A stretch of DNA of 64,000 nt from an uncultured Verrucomicrobiae bacterium (GTDB lineage Bacteria > Verrucomicrobiota > Verrucomicrobiia > Limisphaerales > UBA1096). The translations under genes and the position numbers were made by a program. The notes beneath the pieces were generated by a model. That model searched no databases, was not told the DNA's origin, and was given only the letters and a program-made list of their open reading frames with translations. Positions 52,358-60,690 of this stretch are shown in pieces (position 1 is the first letter of the stretch; each line of letters begins with the position of its first letter). The stretch lies in the NCBI GenBank assembly GCA_937770485.1, contig CALJHX010000042.1, forward strand, positions 1 to 64,000, in the 5' to 3' direction.

Positions 52358-53799
52358 AGGCGGCGATCGGTTTGGATGCCGTAGGTTGAAAGGATTTCGG
52401 GGTTGGCCAGTTTAGCCTGGGTGTTGTCCAGGCACTCCACGGTGCCCGAGATAAACTGAATCATGTGCTGCGGTTTTGTGTTTTCTTCGAAAGCAGCGAT
52501 CACATCCTCAAGGGTTTCGATGCGTTTGCCGTTGATTGTGTCGATCATCGCCCGACTGGCCAGGCGCATGTCTGCGTTTACCGGGTGCGCCAGAGTCGTG
52601 GCAAGGACAACTGGCTCCTTGCGAACCTTGGCCGGTGTCTCGTTGCGCCGGTAGTACAGTTCGTAAATCATCTCCGAATTCGCAACACCGCGCCAGTTGC
52701 GCCCGAAGGTTTTCACGTAATCGAGAGTAAGCGGCGTAAAGACCAGACCGGCGAAAACAAAGTATCGGGGTGGGGCGTCATAAAGGTTGCCGATGTTGAG
52801 GTCATCGTCACGCACTTCCATTGGCACTGCAACATCGATTTCTTTGTGGTCACGCCAGATCTTCAGCTTAAGTTTCTCACCCTTCTGAGGCACCTGAAAT
52901 GCGGTGGTGCAGTAGACGCGATTGCCTTCCAGCAGGATCGTGCCGTCGCTGCCAACGGGGTGTTCCCCGACCGCGAGTATGACGTCGTCCTTTTTCAGGA
53001 GGCCCGCCTTCTCTGTGTAATCGGCGAGGCTGTCAATCCTCGCGCCGTCGCCGGTGACTGGCAGGCCTAGATAACGACGATACGCCGGGTTTTGGAGGGA
53101 AACAATCCGAATGCCGGCCTTGGGAAAGCCGTCGTATTTGCCATCGCTTACATCCTCGAGAAAATGATTGATCACGGCCGATGGAATGAAGAAACCGGTA
53201 TTCTCGAGTCCCGGAGTACCCATAAAAGCGACTCCCACGACCTCGTCGCCCTGGAAAACAGGCCCGCCGCTGTTACCGGGGTTGATGGCAGCATCCGTCT
53301 GCACAGACAAGAATGCCCTGTTGCCGATATGCACATAATTCTGCATTTCGATACGGGAGACAACACCCCGAGTGTAGCTGATCTGTTGGCCTCCTGCGGG
53401 GTAACCACAAGTCACTACTGTGGACTGAACTTCGGGCAATCCTCCAAGGGGCAGACTTTTCAGTCCGTCAAAAAAACCGGGAGTGTCCACCTTTAGCACA
53501 GCTAGGTCGCATTCATGGGAGATATATTCAACACGAGCAAGCCACGGTCGAGGGTCCTGAAACCGACGCAAAACAATCTGCTTGGCCCAACTGACAACGT
53601 GGGCGTTGGTCATGACACGGTCGCCGTCGATCACAAACCCGGAGCCGCTGGAGCTGGCTACTGGGTTGTTTCGCCACGGGGCATCCCAAATCGGGGTCTG
53701 GCTGTACACCGACACCTGAACGACAGATCGCCCCATGTCCGCCGCCGAGGCCAAGCCGGTCAGGAATGTAAAAAACAGGGTCGTGAAGAGAATTCTCAC
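52354..53799 (-). CDS. DegP/HtrA-like periplasmic serine protease with PDZ domains
   Basis: From the GTG at 53799 (481 aa, signal peptide MRILFTTLFFTFLTGLASA) the protein has a trypsin fold with an intact triad: His67 (TNAHVVS), Asp98 (HECDLAVLK) and Ser177 (NPGNSGGPVF), followed by two PDZ-like regions (GLLKKDDVILAVGEHPVG and RMIDTINGKRIETLED-type). The longer frame to 53895 adds a basic leader without signal and was rejected. It probably degrades or refolds damaged envelope proteins together with the inactive partner. Confidence 0.88.
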   Translation of the reverse strand: MRILFTTLFFTFLTGLASAADMGRSVVQVSVYSQTPIWDAPWRNNPVASSSGSGFVIDGDRVMTNAHVVSWAKQIVLRRFQDPRPWLARVEYISHECDLAVLKVDTPGFFDGLKSLPLGGLPEVQSTVVTCGYPAGGQQISYTRGVVSRIEMQNYVHIGNRAFLSVQTDAAINPGNSGGPVFQGDEVVGVAFMGTPGLENTGFFIPSAVINHFLEDVSDGKYDGFPKAGIRIVSLQNPAYRRYLGLPVTGDGARIDSLADYTEKAGLLKKDDVILAVGEHPVGSDGTILLEGNRVYCTTAFQVPQKGEKLKLKIWRDHKEIDVAVPMEVRDDDLNIGNLYDAPPRYFVFAGLVFTPLTLDYVKTFGRNWRGVANSEMIYELYYRRNETPAKVRKEPVVLATTLAHPVNADMRLASRAMIDTINGKRIETLEDVIAAFEENTKPQHMIQFISGTVECLDNTQAKLANPEILSTYGIQTDRRL

Positions 53800-53844
53800 T
53801 TGGGAAAAATGCTGGCCAACCCACAGGCGGTCAAGGGGAAAGAA

Positions 53845-53873
53845 AAACGCCCGGCGGGGAACCGGGCGTTTGT
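53845..53873 (-). terminator. Intrinsic terminator after ppdK
   Basis: AAACGCCCGG and CCGGGCGTTT form a 10-bp stem around CGGGGAA, flanked by T-rich ends on the minus strand. It lies 33 bp after the ppdK stop and upstream of the protease start, separating the two transcription units. Confidence 0.82.
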
Positions 53874-53905
53874 GGAATATTTTGAGCTTAGGCAAGCGCT
53901 TGGTA

Positions 53906-56617
53906 TTAGGCCAAGGCGGCCTGGGCGGCGGCTAGGCGGGCCACCGGTACGCGGAAGGGCGAGCAGCTCACGTAGTTCAGGCCTAGACTATGGCAGAACT
54001 TTACGCTACTGGGTTCGCCACCGTGCTCCCCGCAGATGCCTAGCTTGATGTTTTTACGGGTGCTACGGCCCTTAGTCGCGGCGATCTCCATCAACTGGCC
54101 AACGCCGGTTTGATCGATCACGGCGAACGGGTTGTTTGTGACGATTTCCTGCTCCTCGTAGTTCGGCAGGAAAGAACCGGAGTCGTCGCGGCTCATACCC
54201 ATGGTCATTTGGGTGAGATCGTTTGTGCCGAAGCTGAAGAACTCGGCAACCTCGGCGACCTCGTCGGCGGTGAGTGCGCCACGTGGCACCTCGATCATCG
54301 TTCCAACGAGATACTTGAGTTTCACGCCTTTTTCTTTGCTGACTTCCTTGGCTACGCGGCGGACGATCTCGGTCTGCAACTCGAGTTCCTTCTTGAATCC
54401 AACGAGTGGCACCATGATCTCCGGGTTCACTTTGATCTTTTTCTTCTGCATGTTGGCGGCGGCCTCGAAGATGGCTCGCACCTGCATCTCGGCGATCTCC
54501 GGGTAGGAGATGGCCAACCGGCATCCGCGGTGGCCAAGCATGGGGTTGAACTCGTGCAACTCATCGACGCGCTGCTTGATCTCAGATGGCTTGACCTTGA
54601 GCTTTTTGGCCAAATCGGCGATCTGCTTGGTATCGTGCGGAAGGAACTCGTGTAACGGCGGATCGAGCAAACGAATCGTGCCCGGCAGGCCATTGAGTGC
54701 CTTGAAGATGCCCTCGAAATCCTTGCGCTGGTAGGGGAGTAGCTTCTTGATTGCCTTGCGCCGGTCGGCCTCGTTGTCTGCGAGGATCATTTGGCGCACG
54801 GCGTCGATGCGGTCGCCCTCGAAGAACATGTGCTCGGTTCGGCACAGGCCAATACCTGTCGCGCCGAACGCGATGGCATTTTTCACCTGGTCCGGTGAGT
54901 CGGCGTTGGTGCGAACCTGCATCTTGGCGGCTTTGGCGCACCAAGTCATGATCTGCGTGAAGTTTTTGTACGTGCGACTGCGCTTGGCAGCGGCCTTGTT
55001 CTCGAGCAGGCCTTGGACGACTTCCGACGGGGCGGTCTTGACTTCGCCCGCGTAAATCTCGCCGCTGGTGCCGTCGATTGAGAGGAAATCACCTTCCTTA
55101 AAGTTTGTTTTGCCGATCTTCATCGTGCGCTTTGCATAGTTAATCTGCACACCGGCAGCTCCGCAAACGCAGATTTTACCCATTTGTCGGGCGACGAGCG
55201 CCGCGTGGGAACTGACGCCGCCTCGTGCGGTGAGAATGCCATTGGCTGCGATCATGCCGCGCAAATCCTCCGGGGAAGTCTCGAGACGGACGAGCAACAC
55301 TTCCTCGCCCTTGGCCTTGGCCGCCTCGGCGCGGTCGGCGTTGAAGTACACTTTACCGGTGGCGGCACCCGGGCCAGCCGGGAGGCCTTTGGCGATGGTT
55401 TTAACCTTCTTCACCGCCGCCTGGTCAAAGACCGGGGCGAGCAACTGATCCAAGTCGTCTGCCGGGATGCGTGTAACGGCGTCTTTCCAGGAGATCAGTT
55501 TTTCTTCCACCATCTCGCAGGCGATGCGTACAGCGGCCAAGCCGGTGCGTTTGCCGTTGCGGGTCTGGAGCATGAATACTTTTTCCTCCTCGATGGTGAA
55601 CTCGAAGTCCTGCACGTCGCGGAAATGTTTCTCGAGCACCTTGCAGATACGGAGCAGTTCCTTGTGCGCGCTGGGCAAAACTTTCTTAAGGTCGGCAACG
55701 GGATCCGGTGTGCGGACGCCGGCCACCACGTCTTCGCCTTGGGCGTTCATCATGAACTCACCCCAGAAAACGTTTTCGCCCGTGGCGGGGTCGCGGGTGA
55801 AGGCGACGCCGGAGCCGGAGTTGTCGCCGGAATTGCCGAACACCATCGATTGCACGTTGACCGCTGTGCCCCACTCGACAGGGATGTTATACTTGCGACG
55901 GTAAACGATGGCGCGGTCGTTCATCCAAGAACTAAACACAGCGCCTACCGAGCCTCGAAGCTGATCCCATGGATCATTCGGGAACGCTTTACCGGTGCGG
56001 CTCTTCACGAGCTTCTTGAACTCGGCGACGAGCACCTGCAAGTTCTCGGCGGAAAGATCGGTGTCATCGGCGTGAGCGTTGCCGAGGAGTTTCTTCTTCA
56101 CCTGCTCGATGAGGACCTCGAAGGGCTCCTCGTCCTCGGTCGGCAGTTTTTGAACCCCCATGACGACGTCGCCGTACATCTGGATAAAGCGTCGGTAGCT
56201 GTCCCATGCGAAGCGGGGGTTGCCGCTGGACTTGGCCAAGGCCTCGACCGTCTCGTCGTTCAGGCCAAGGTTGAGAATGGTGTCCATCATGCCCGGCATC
56301 GACTCGCGCGCGCCGGAGCGGACGGAGAGTAAGAGCGGGTTCTTTTTGTCACCGAACTTCTGGCCGAGTTGCCGCTCCATCAGGGCGACCCCTTCCTCCA
56401 TTTGCTTTTGCAGCACCTTGGGGTACGACTTTTTGTGATCGTTGTAGTAGGTGCAGACCTCGGTGGTGATGGTGCATCCCGGAGGCACCGGGAGGCCGAT
56501 GCGGGTCATCTCGGCGAGGTTCGCGCCCTTGCCGCCGAGGAGCGCCTTCATCTTGCCATTGCCGTCGGTTTTTTTGCCGAAGTGATAGACGTATTTCGTA
56601 GCTTTTTTTGCTGCCAT
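53906..56617 (-). CDS. ppdK: Pyruvate, phosphate dikinase
   Basis: PpdK interconverts pyruvate, ATP and phosphate with PEP, AMP and PPi, acting in gluconeogenesis or PPi-linked glycolysis. The 903-residue protein has the nucleotide-binding N-terminal domain ([44 protein letters not shown]), the phosphohistidine domain with [16 protein letters not shown], and the PEP-binding barrel with [18 protein letters not shown] and GICGEHGG. The start [16 protein letters not shown] follows a GC-poor leader. Length and motifs are normal. Confidence 0.97.
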   Translation of the reverse strand: MAAKKATKYVYHFGKKTDGNGKMKALLGGKGANLAEMTRIGLPVPPGCTITTEVCTYYNDHKKSYPKVLQKQMEEGVALMERQLGQKFGDKKNPLLLSVRSGARESMPGMMDTILNLGLNDETVEALAKSSGNPRFAWDSYRRFIQMYGDVVMGVQKLPTEDEEPFEVLIEQVKKKLLGNAHADDTDLSAENLQVLVAEFKKLVKSRTGKAFPNDPWDQLRGSVGAVFSSWMNDRAIVYRRKYNIPVEWGTAVNVQSMVFGNSGDNSGSGVAFTRDPATGENVFWGEFMMNAQGEDVVAGVRTPDPVADLKKVLPSAHKELLRICKVLEKHFRDVQDFEFTIEEEKVFMLQTRNGKRTGLAAVRIACEMVEEKLISWKDAVTRIPADDLDQLLAPVFDQAAVKKVKTIAKGLPAGPGAATGKVYFNADRAEAAKAKGEEVLLVRLETSPEDLRGMIAANGILTARGGVSSHAALVARQMGKICVCGAAGVQINYAKRTMKIGKTNFKEGDFLSIDGTSGEIYAGEVKTAPSEVVQGLLENKAAAKRSRTYKNFTQIMTWCAKAAKMQVRTNADSPDQVKNAIAFGATGIGLCRTEHMFFEGDRIDAVRQMILADNEADRRKAIKKLLPYQRKDFEGIFKALNGLPGTIRLLDPPLHEFLPHDTKQIADLAKKLKVKPSEIKQRVDELHEFNPMLGHRGCRLAISYPEIAEMQVRAIFEAAANMQKKKIKVNPEIMVPLVGFKKELELQTEIVRRVAKEVSKEKGVKLKYLVGTMIEVPRGALTADEVAEVAEFFSFGTNDLTQMTMGMSRDDSGSFLPNYEEQEIVTNNPFAVIDQTGVGQLMEIAATKGRSTRKNIKLGICGEHGGEPSSVKFCHSLGLNYVSCSPFRVPVARLAAAQAALA

Positions 56618-56805
56618 AAACTTTGTTTTGATTGGGGGTGCCGGGTGGGAAGCCCCGGCAAAAGAGCGCGGAGAATATCAAGGAAAGTTTGGGAGTCAAA
56701 CCAATCCACCGGCGAGCCGGGGTCGGTTTGGTCTAATGTACGCTTGCCCAAGCGCTTGGCCTGTCGGCATTGGCAACCAGTGGGGGCTTGTGATAGCTTG
56801 CGTCG

Positions 56806-57864
56806 GTGAGTTCGGAAGTCGGGGAGACGCAAAGCAAACCGCTGAAGTTGGTGAACTGCATGTCGTGCGGGGCAAACGCCTTTATTCCCGGCGAACTGCG
56901 ACCGTTGGAGACAGCGGACTGTACCAAGTGCGGCGCGGAGTTGATGATGCCAATGATGCTCGAGCATTTTGAGCTGAACTCGAGGATCGCTGCGGGCGGG
57001 ATGGGCACGGTTTACCGGGCCACCGATACGGTGCTCAAGCGGGATGTTGCAATCAAGCTGATGCAACCCGAACTCGCCGACGACGAGGAGGGCCTTGAGT
57101 CGTTTTACGCCGAGGCACGGGCCGTGGCCCGATTGAACCACACGAACATCATCCATCTTTATCAGTTTGGGCGATACAATGAGCAGCTTTATCTCGTGAT
57201 GGAACTGGCCTTGGCCGAAAGCCTTGACCGCTTGATTGATCAACTCGGCACCGTCCCGGAACTGCGCGTGCTCGACATCGGGATAAAGATTTCGTCCGCA
57301 CTAGACACCGCGCTAAAGAACAAGCTGCTTCACCGCGACATCAAGCCGGGCAACATTCTTTTCAACATCAACAACGAACCGAAGCTGGTTGACTTCGGCT
57401 TGGCCTGCAAATCCGAAGCGGGGGTGGATTATTCGGAGCAGATTTGGGGCACACCGTACTACATCGCGCCCGAGAAATTAAGGCGTGAACCGGAAACGTT
57501 CCTCGCTGACATGTACAGTTTGTCGGGAACACTTTACCATTCCCTGACAGGTCGCACCCCATTCGAGGCTCCCGAGATCGACGACGTGGTTCTGGCTCAC
57601 ATGAACAAGCCCCTGACACCGCCGCATAAACTGGTACCGTCCATTACCCGCCCGACGAGCGATGCCATCGTCCGAGCCATGGACAAGTCACCGGGCAACC
57701 GTTACCAGTCGTACGATGAATTCATCATGGCGCTGACCGCCGCTCGCAGTGAGTTGCTTCGCAGTCAATTTGCCCCGCTATCTCCGTCCAAGCCGCGCCG
57801 GGCCAAGCCCGCCGCCGCCAAGGATGCCCCGCCCGCCCGCGGTTGGTTTCGACGGCGCAAATAG
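56806..57864 (+). CDS. Serine/threonine protein kinase with N-terminal zinc ribbon
   Basis: A Hanks-type kinase of 352 aa starting at GTG. A small zinc ribbon (CMSC at 18-21, CTKC at 39-42) precedes the kinase domain: glycine loop AAGGMGTVYRA, DVAIKL lysine, HRDIKPGNIL catalytic loop, DFGLA and the GTPYYIAPE activation segment. No transmembrane helix or extracellular sensor is present, so it is cytosolic; the basic tail (PSKPRRAKPAAAKD...RGWFRRRK) is striking. Its substrate and signal are unknown. It is followed 18 bp later by the MntR-like gene. Confidence 0.92.
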   Translation: MSSEVGETQSKPLKLVNCMSCGANAFIPGELRPLETADCTKCGAELMMPMMLEHFELNSRIAAGGMGTVYRATDTVLKRDVAIKLMQPELADDEEGLESFYAEARAVARLNHTNIIHLYQFGRYNEQLYLVMELALAESLDRLIDQLGTVPELRVLDIGIKISSALDTALKNKLLHRDIKPGNILFNINNEPKLVDFGLACKSEAGVDYSEQIWGTPYYIAPEKLRREPETFLADMYSLSGTLYHSLTGRTPFEAPEIDDVVLAHMNKPLTPPHKLVPSITRPTSDAIVRAMDKSPGNRYQSYDEFIMALTAARSELLRSQFAPLSPSKPRRAKPAAAKDAPPARGWFRRRK

Positions 57865-57882
57865 CCGAAGACGCTACTTTGA

Positions 57883-58311
57883 ATGCACACTTCTCCCAGT
57901 CAAAGCGCTGAAGATTATCTGGAACGCATCCTGGAACTCGTCCAGGAAACGGGACAAGCTCGGGTGGTCGACATCGCCAACTCACTCAAAATCCGTCAGG
58001 CATCGGTCACCAACATGGTCAAGAAACTCTGCGAGACGGGGTTTGTGGAGCATGAAAAATACAAGCGCGGACTGGTGCTGACCAAGGAGGGGAGGGAGGT
58101 CGCGGAGCGGATACAGCGGCGGCACGCGACCTTATCCCGCTTTTTCTCACTACTGGAACTCGATGGCGAAACACAGCAACGGGACATAGAGGGGATCGAG
58201 CATCACCTGAGCCGTGACACGGTGCGCTCGCTCGAGGATCTAGCCTCATTTTTCGAGAGCAACCCGGAGGTGTTGAAAAACTTCCTAAAAAGTCGCACTC
58301 AAGTGGAGTGA
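57883..58311 (+). CDS. DtxR/MntR-family metal-dependent regulator
   Basis: The 142-residue protein has the N-terminal winged helix (ARVVDIANSLKIRQASVTNMVKKL) and the helical metal-binding and dimerisation domain (LTKEGREVAERIQRRHATLSRFFSLL, DIEGIEHHLSRDTVRSLEDL with the EHH-type ligands) of the MntR/IdeR group. It lacks the SH3-like C-terminal domain, as MntR does. It probably senses Mn2+ or Fe2+; its target genes are not visible here. Confidence 0.9.
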   Translation: MHTSPSQSAEDYLERILELVQETGQARVVDIANSLKIRQASVTNMVKKLCETGFVEHEKYKRGLVLTKEGREVAERIQRRHATLSRFFSLLELDGETQQRDIEGIEHHLSRDTVRSLEDLASFFESNPEVLKNFLKSRTQVE

Positions 58312-58453
58312 CCGCTGAAAAAGGGACACGGGATATTTTTGGAAATAATAAAACAAAAATCCTTAAATAATTCCAAACCGGACCCACCGCCCGTGAAATC
58401 CGTGTCCCGAAGTTGACCTCTAGAATCGTTTTGAACGCTTAAAACCGGCGTCT

Positions 58454-59848
58454 CTAGCTGATCTTCGGCAGGCTGGCTGCGGCGATGGCTTGGCCGTGGC
58501 GTTTCTCGGTCTCGTCCGGGATGTGAAACTTGATACGCTTGGCCAAGTCGGGGAACTCCGCTTCCATCACTTCCTTGGAACGCTCGATAATGTGTTCGCC
58601 GCCGGGACCAGAGGTCACGCGGCCCAGCAGAAGCACGTATTCGTAGTCATAAAACTCCGCATAATGTGCCAGCGAATAACCAAGGTATATCCCGATGGCG
58701 TCGTAAATTTTCAGCGCCCGCTCGTCTCCCTGCTCCATGAGCGCCTGCACGATCTTCAGTTGTTCCGGCAATTTCAGCGTCTTGTCGTACTCGATACCGG
58801 AGGCCGGTAGAAGGCGGCCCACGGCTTGTTGCGAAAAGTATTGGGCGCCGCAGCCGAGATCGCCCGACCACTCGTCCGCCGGCGCCTCGGGGTGCAAATC
58901 GACCGGCGCAAAAGCCAGTTCACTGAGCCACGTGGTGATGTTTCCCTCCATGTCGATGTAGCCGCCGCCTTGGCTCGTGCCCATCGCGATACCAAGCACG
59001 CCGTTCTTCCCCATGGCCATCGAGCCGGCCAATGCGGTGACTTCGCCGTCGTTGATGACGTCAAGTGGCACCCCCCATTCCTCCGCAACTTTGAGAAACA
59101 TGCCTCTGACCTTTTCGTCGAATAGTTCCGGGCCAACGCCGCGAAATAGTGAGGCCCACGTCACCCGGTTGTGCGAGTAACACCCGGCGGCGCTTCCGCC
59201 GATGGCGTCCACGCGGGGCAGATGTGCGGCGGCTCTCTTGAGTGAATCCATGATGCCATTGTAGTGGTAATCCGGATTGGGCTCGAAGTAGGGGTCCCAG
59301 ACGATTTCCTCGCTAAACTTTACTTCACCATCGATGACTGCTGCCGCTTTTCGGTCGCTACCGCCGAGGTCGAATCCGATTCGGCAACCGTCGAGGTTGC
59401 GGCCTATCGGCCTGGCCTCGGAATGTTCTGCCGGCAATTCAGAGCAGCCAACCACCTCGATAGACTGTCCGTTGTTCCGAACGCCGATCACGTCGTCGTC
59501 AAATTTGCCGAACGCATTTGACCTATAATGTTCCTGAAGCCGGGGCACGAGGCTCTCGGCACCGCTCAGGTGGATTTTCCAACCGCCTCGCTGCCAGAGC
59601 AGAAACTTCACGATACGCTCGACATGCCGGAAGTTGTTTTCCGCATGGGCGTGATCTCCCGGGAAGGCAACAGTTCGATGGTGAAAGATGGAGCCGTCGG
59701 CCTGCTCCAGTGCGATCCCGATATCGACCGGCGATCCCGTGTCGCGTGCGGCCTGCTCGAAGGCGCGGTTGCCCAGGATAGCAGGGCGGTAGGTGGGGTG
59801 GAGTTCCGGGAGGAATTTCGGTTCGGGTAATAGGTTTGTCTCGCTCAT
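58454..59848 (-). CDS. ROK-family sugar kinase-like protein
   Basis: From the ATG at 59848 (464 aa) the protein has a long N-terminal part (about 1-140) and an ASKHA-type kinase domain with CRIGFDLGGSDRKAAAVIDG (ATP phosphate loop), VDAIGGSAAGCYSHN, VINDGEVTALAG and MGTSQGGGYIDM. This suggests a ROK hexokinase-like enzyme; the usual ROK zinc motif is not seen. The substrate is unknown. The longer frame to 59929 begins in unrelated sequence. It converges with the MntR gene. Confidence 0.72.
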   Translation of the reverse strand: MSETNLLPEPKFLPELHPTYRPAILGNRAFEQAARDTGSPVDIGIALEQADGSIFHHRTVAFPGDHAHAENNFRHVERIVKFLLWQRGGWKIHLSGAESLVPRLQEHYRSNAFGKFDDDVIGVRNNGQSIEVVGCSELPAEHSEARPIGRNLDGCRIGFDLGGSDRKAAAVIDGEVKFSEEIVWDPYFEPNPDYHYNGIMDSLKRAAAHLPRVDAIGGSAAGCYSHNRVTWASLFRGVGPELFDEKVRGMFLKVAEEWGVPLDVINDGEVTALAGSMAMGKNGVLGIAMGTSQGGGYIDMEGNITTWLSELAFAPVDLHPEAPADEWSGDLGCGAQYFSQQAVGRLLPASGIEYDKTLKLPEQLKIVQALMEQGDERALKIYDAIGIYLGYSLAHYAEFYDYEYVLLLGRVTSGPGGEHIIERSKEVMEAEFPDLAKRIKFHIPDETEKRHGQAIAAASLPKIS

Positions 59849-59977
59849 CACGGGGCGCGAATAATTTGACAACTCACCCAGCATTGCAAGGCCGCTTGTT
59901 GCAGAGAGGCCCGGAGAGTCGAGTTGCACCTTGCCTTAATTTTTAGGACGAGGTGAAAATCACCCCTCCCGGTTTAT

Positions 59978-60559
59978 TTATCCCTTGGCCAAGCGGAGGA
60001 TTTCAATGTGCGTGTCTCCGTGCTTGAGGGTCTTTTTTTGTTCCCATGGCGCGGCAAACTCCAGCGTGTCGCGCTTGGTGTGGCCAAGGACGAATAGGCC
60101 GCCGTGTTCCAGCAACCCGGGGAGATTCTCGTTATCGAGCATTTGCTGGGCGAAGGACTCGGAACGCTTGTTGATGTTTTTGTCGCCGTATGGAGGGTCG
60201 GCCAGGATGAGGTTAAATTTAGCCCCACTTCGACGCAGTTGGCCCAGCGCGACGAATGTGTCCATGGTTTTAAACTGCGCTTGTCCAAGTTGGCTGCTCA
60301 TCGCTCGGGCGTTGGCCTGCATGATTCGGGCGTGCTTTGCAGACAACTCGACGAATGTGGCCGAGGTCGCACCTCGACTGAGGCACTCGAGCCCCAACGC
60401 ACCGGTACCGGCAAACAGTTCAAGCACCCTTGCACCCTGAGCAAAACCGGCCAAACTATTGAAGATGGCCAGTCGCACTTTGTCCGGTGTGGGACGGACC
60501 CCTAGACCCTTAGGAACCTTGATTGTTGCGCCAGCCGATGTACCTCCAATGATCCGCAT
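59978..60559 (-). CDS. rsmD: 16S rRNA (guanine(966)-N(2))-methyltransferase
   Basis: RsmD methylates G966 of 16S rRNA in the 30S subunit. The product begins MRIIGGTSAGATIKVP and contains RPTPDKVRLAIFNSL, the SAM loop LELFAGTGALGLECLSRGA and the catalytic DPPY (121-124), all typical. The ATG at 60559 (193 aa) was chosen because the family begins at the RIIGG strand. It lies divergently from the SurA-like gene. Confidence 0.94.
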   Translation of the reverse strand: MRIIGGTSAGATIKVPKGLGVRPTPDKVRLAIFNSLAGFAQGARVLELFAGTGALGLECLSRGATSATFVELSAKHARIMQANARAMSSQLGQAQFKTMDTFVALGQLRRSGAKFNLILADPPYGDKNINKRSESFAQQMLDNENLPGLLEHGGLFVLGHTKRDTLEFAAPWEQKKTLKHGDTHIEILRLAKG

Positions 60560-60690
60560 TCCTGTCCGGAGTGTCGCGCTTGGCCAAGAGGGTTGCAACC
60601 CAGTGGGTCAAATTGGCACAAAATAATCTTTTTTGCGTTTGACCGTTCATGGCCGAGGGGAGTAGCTTCCCCGTCCTTTTTTACAGGAAC

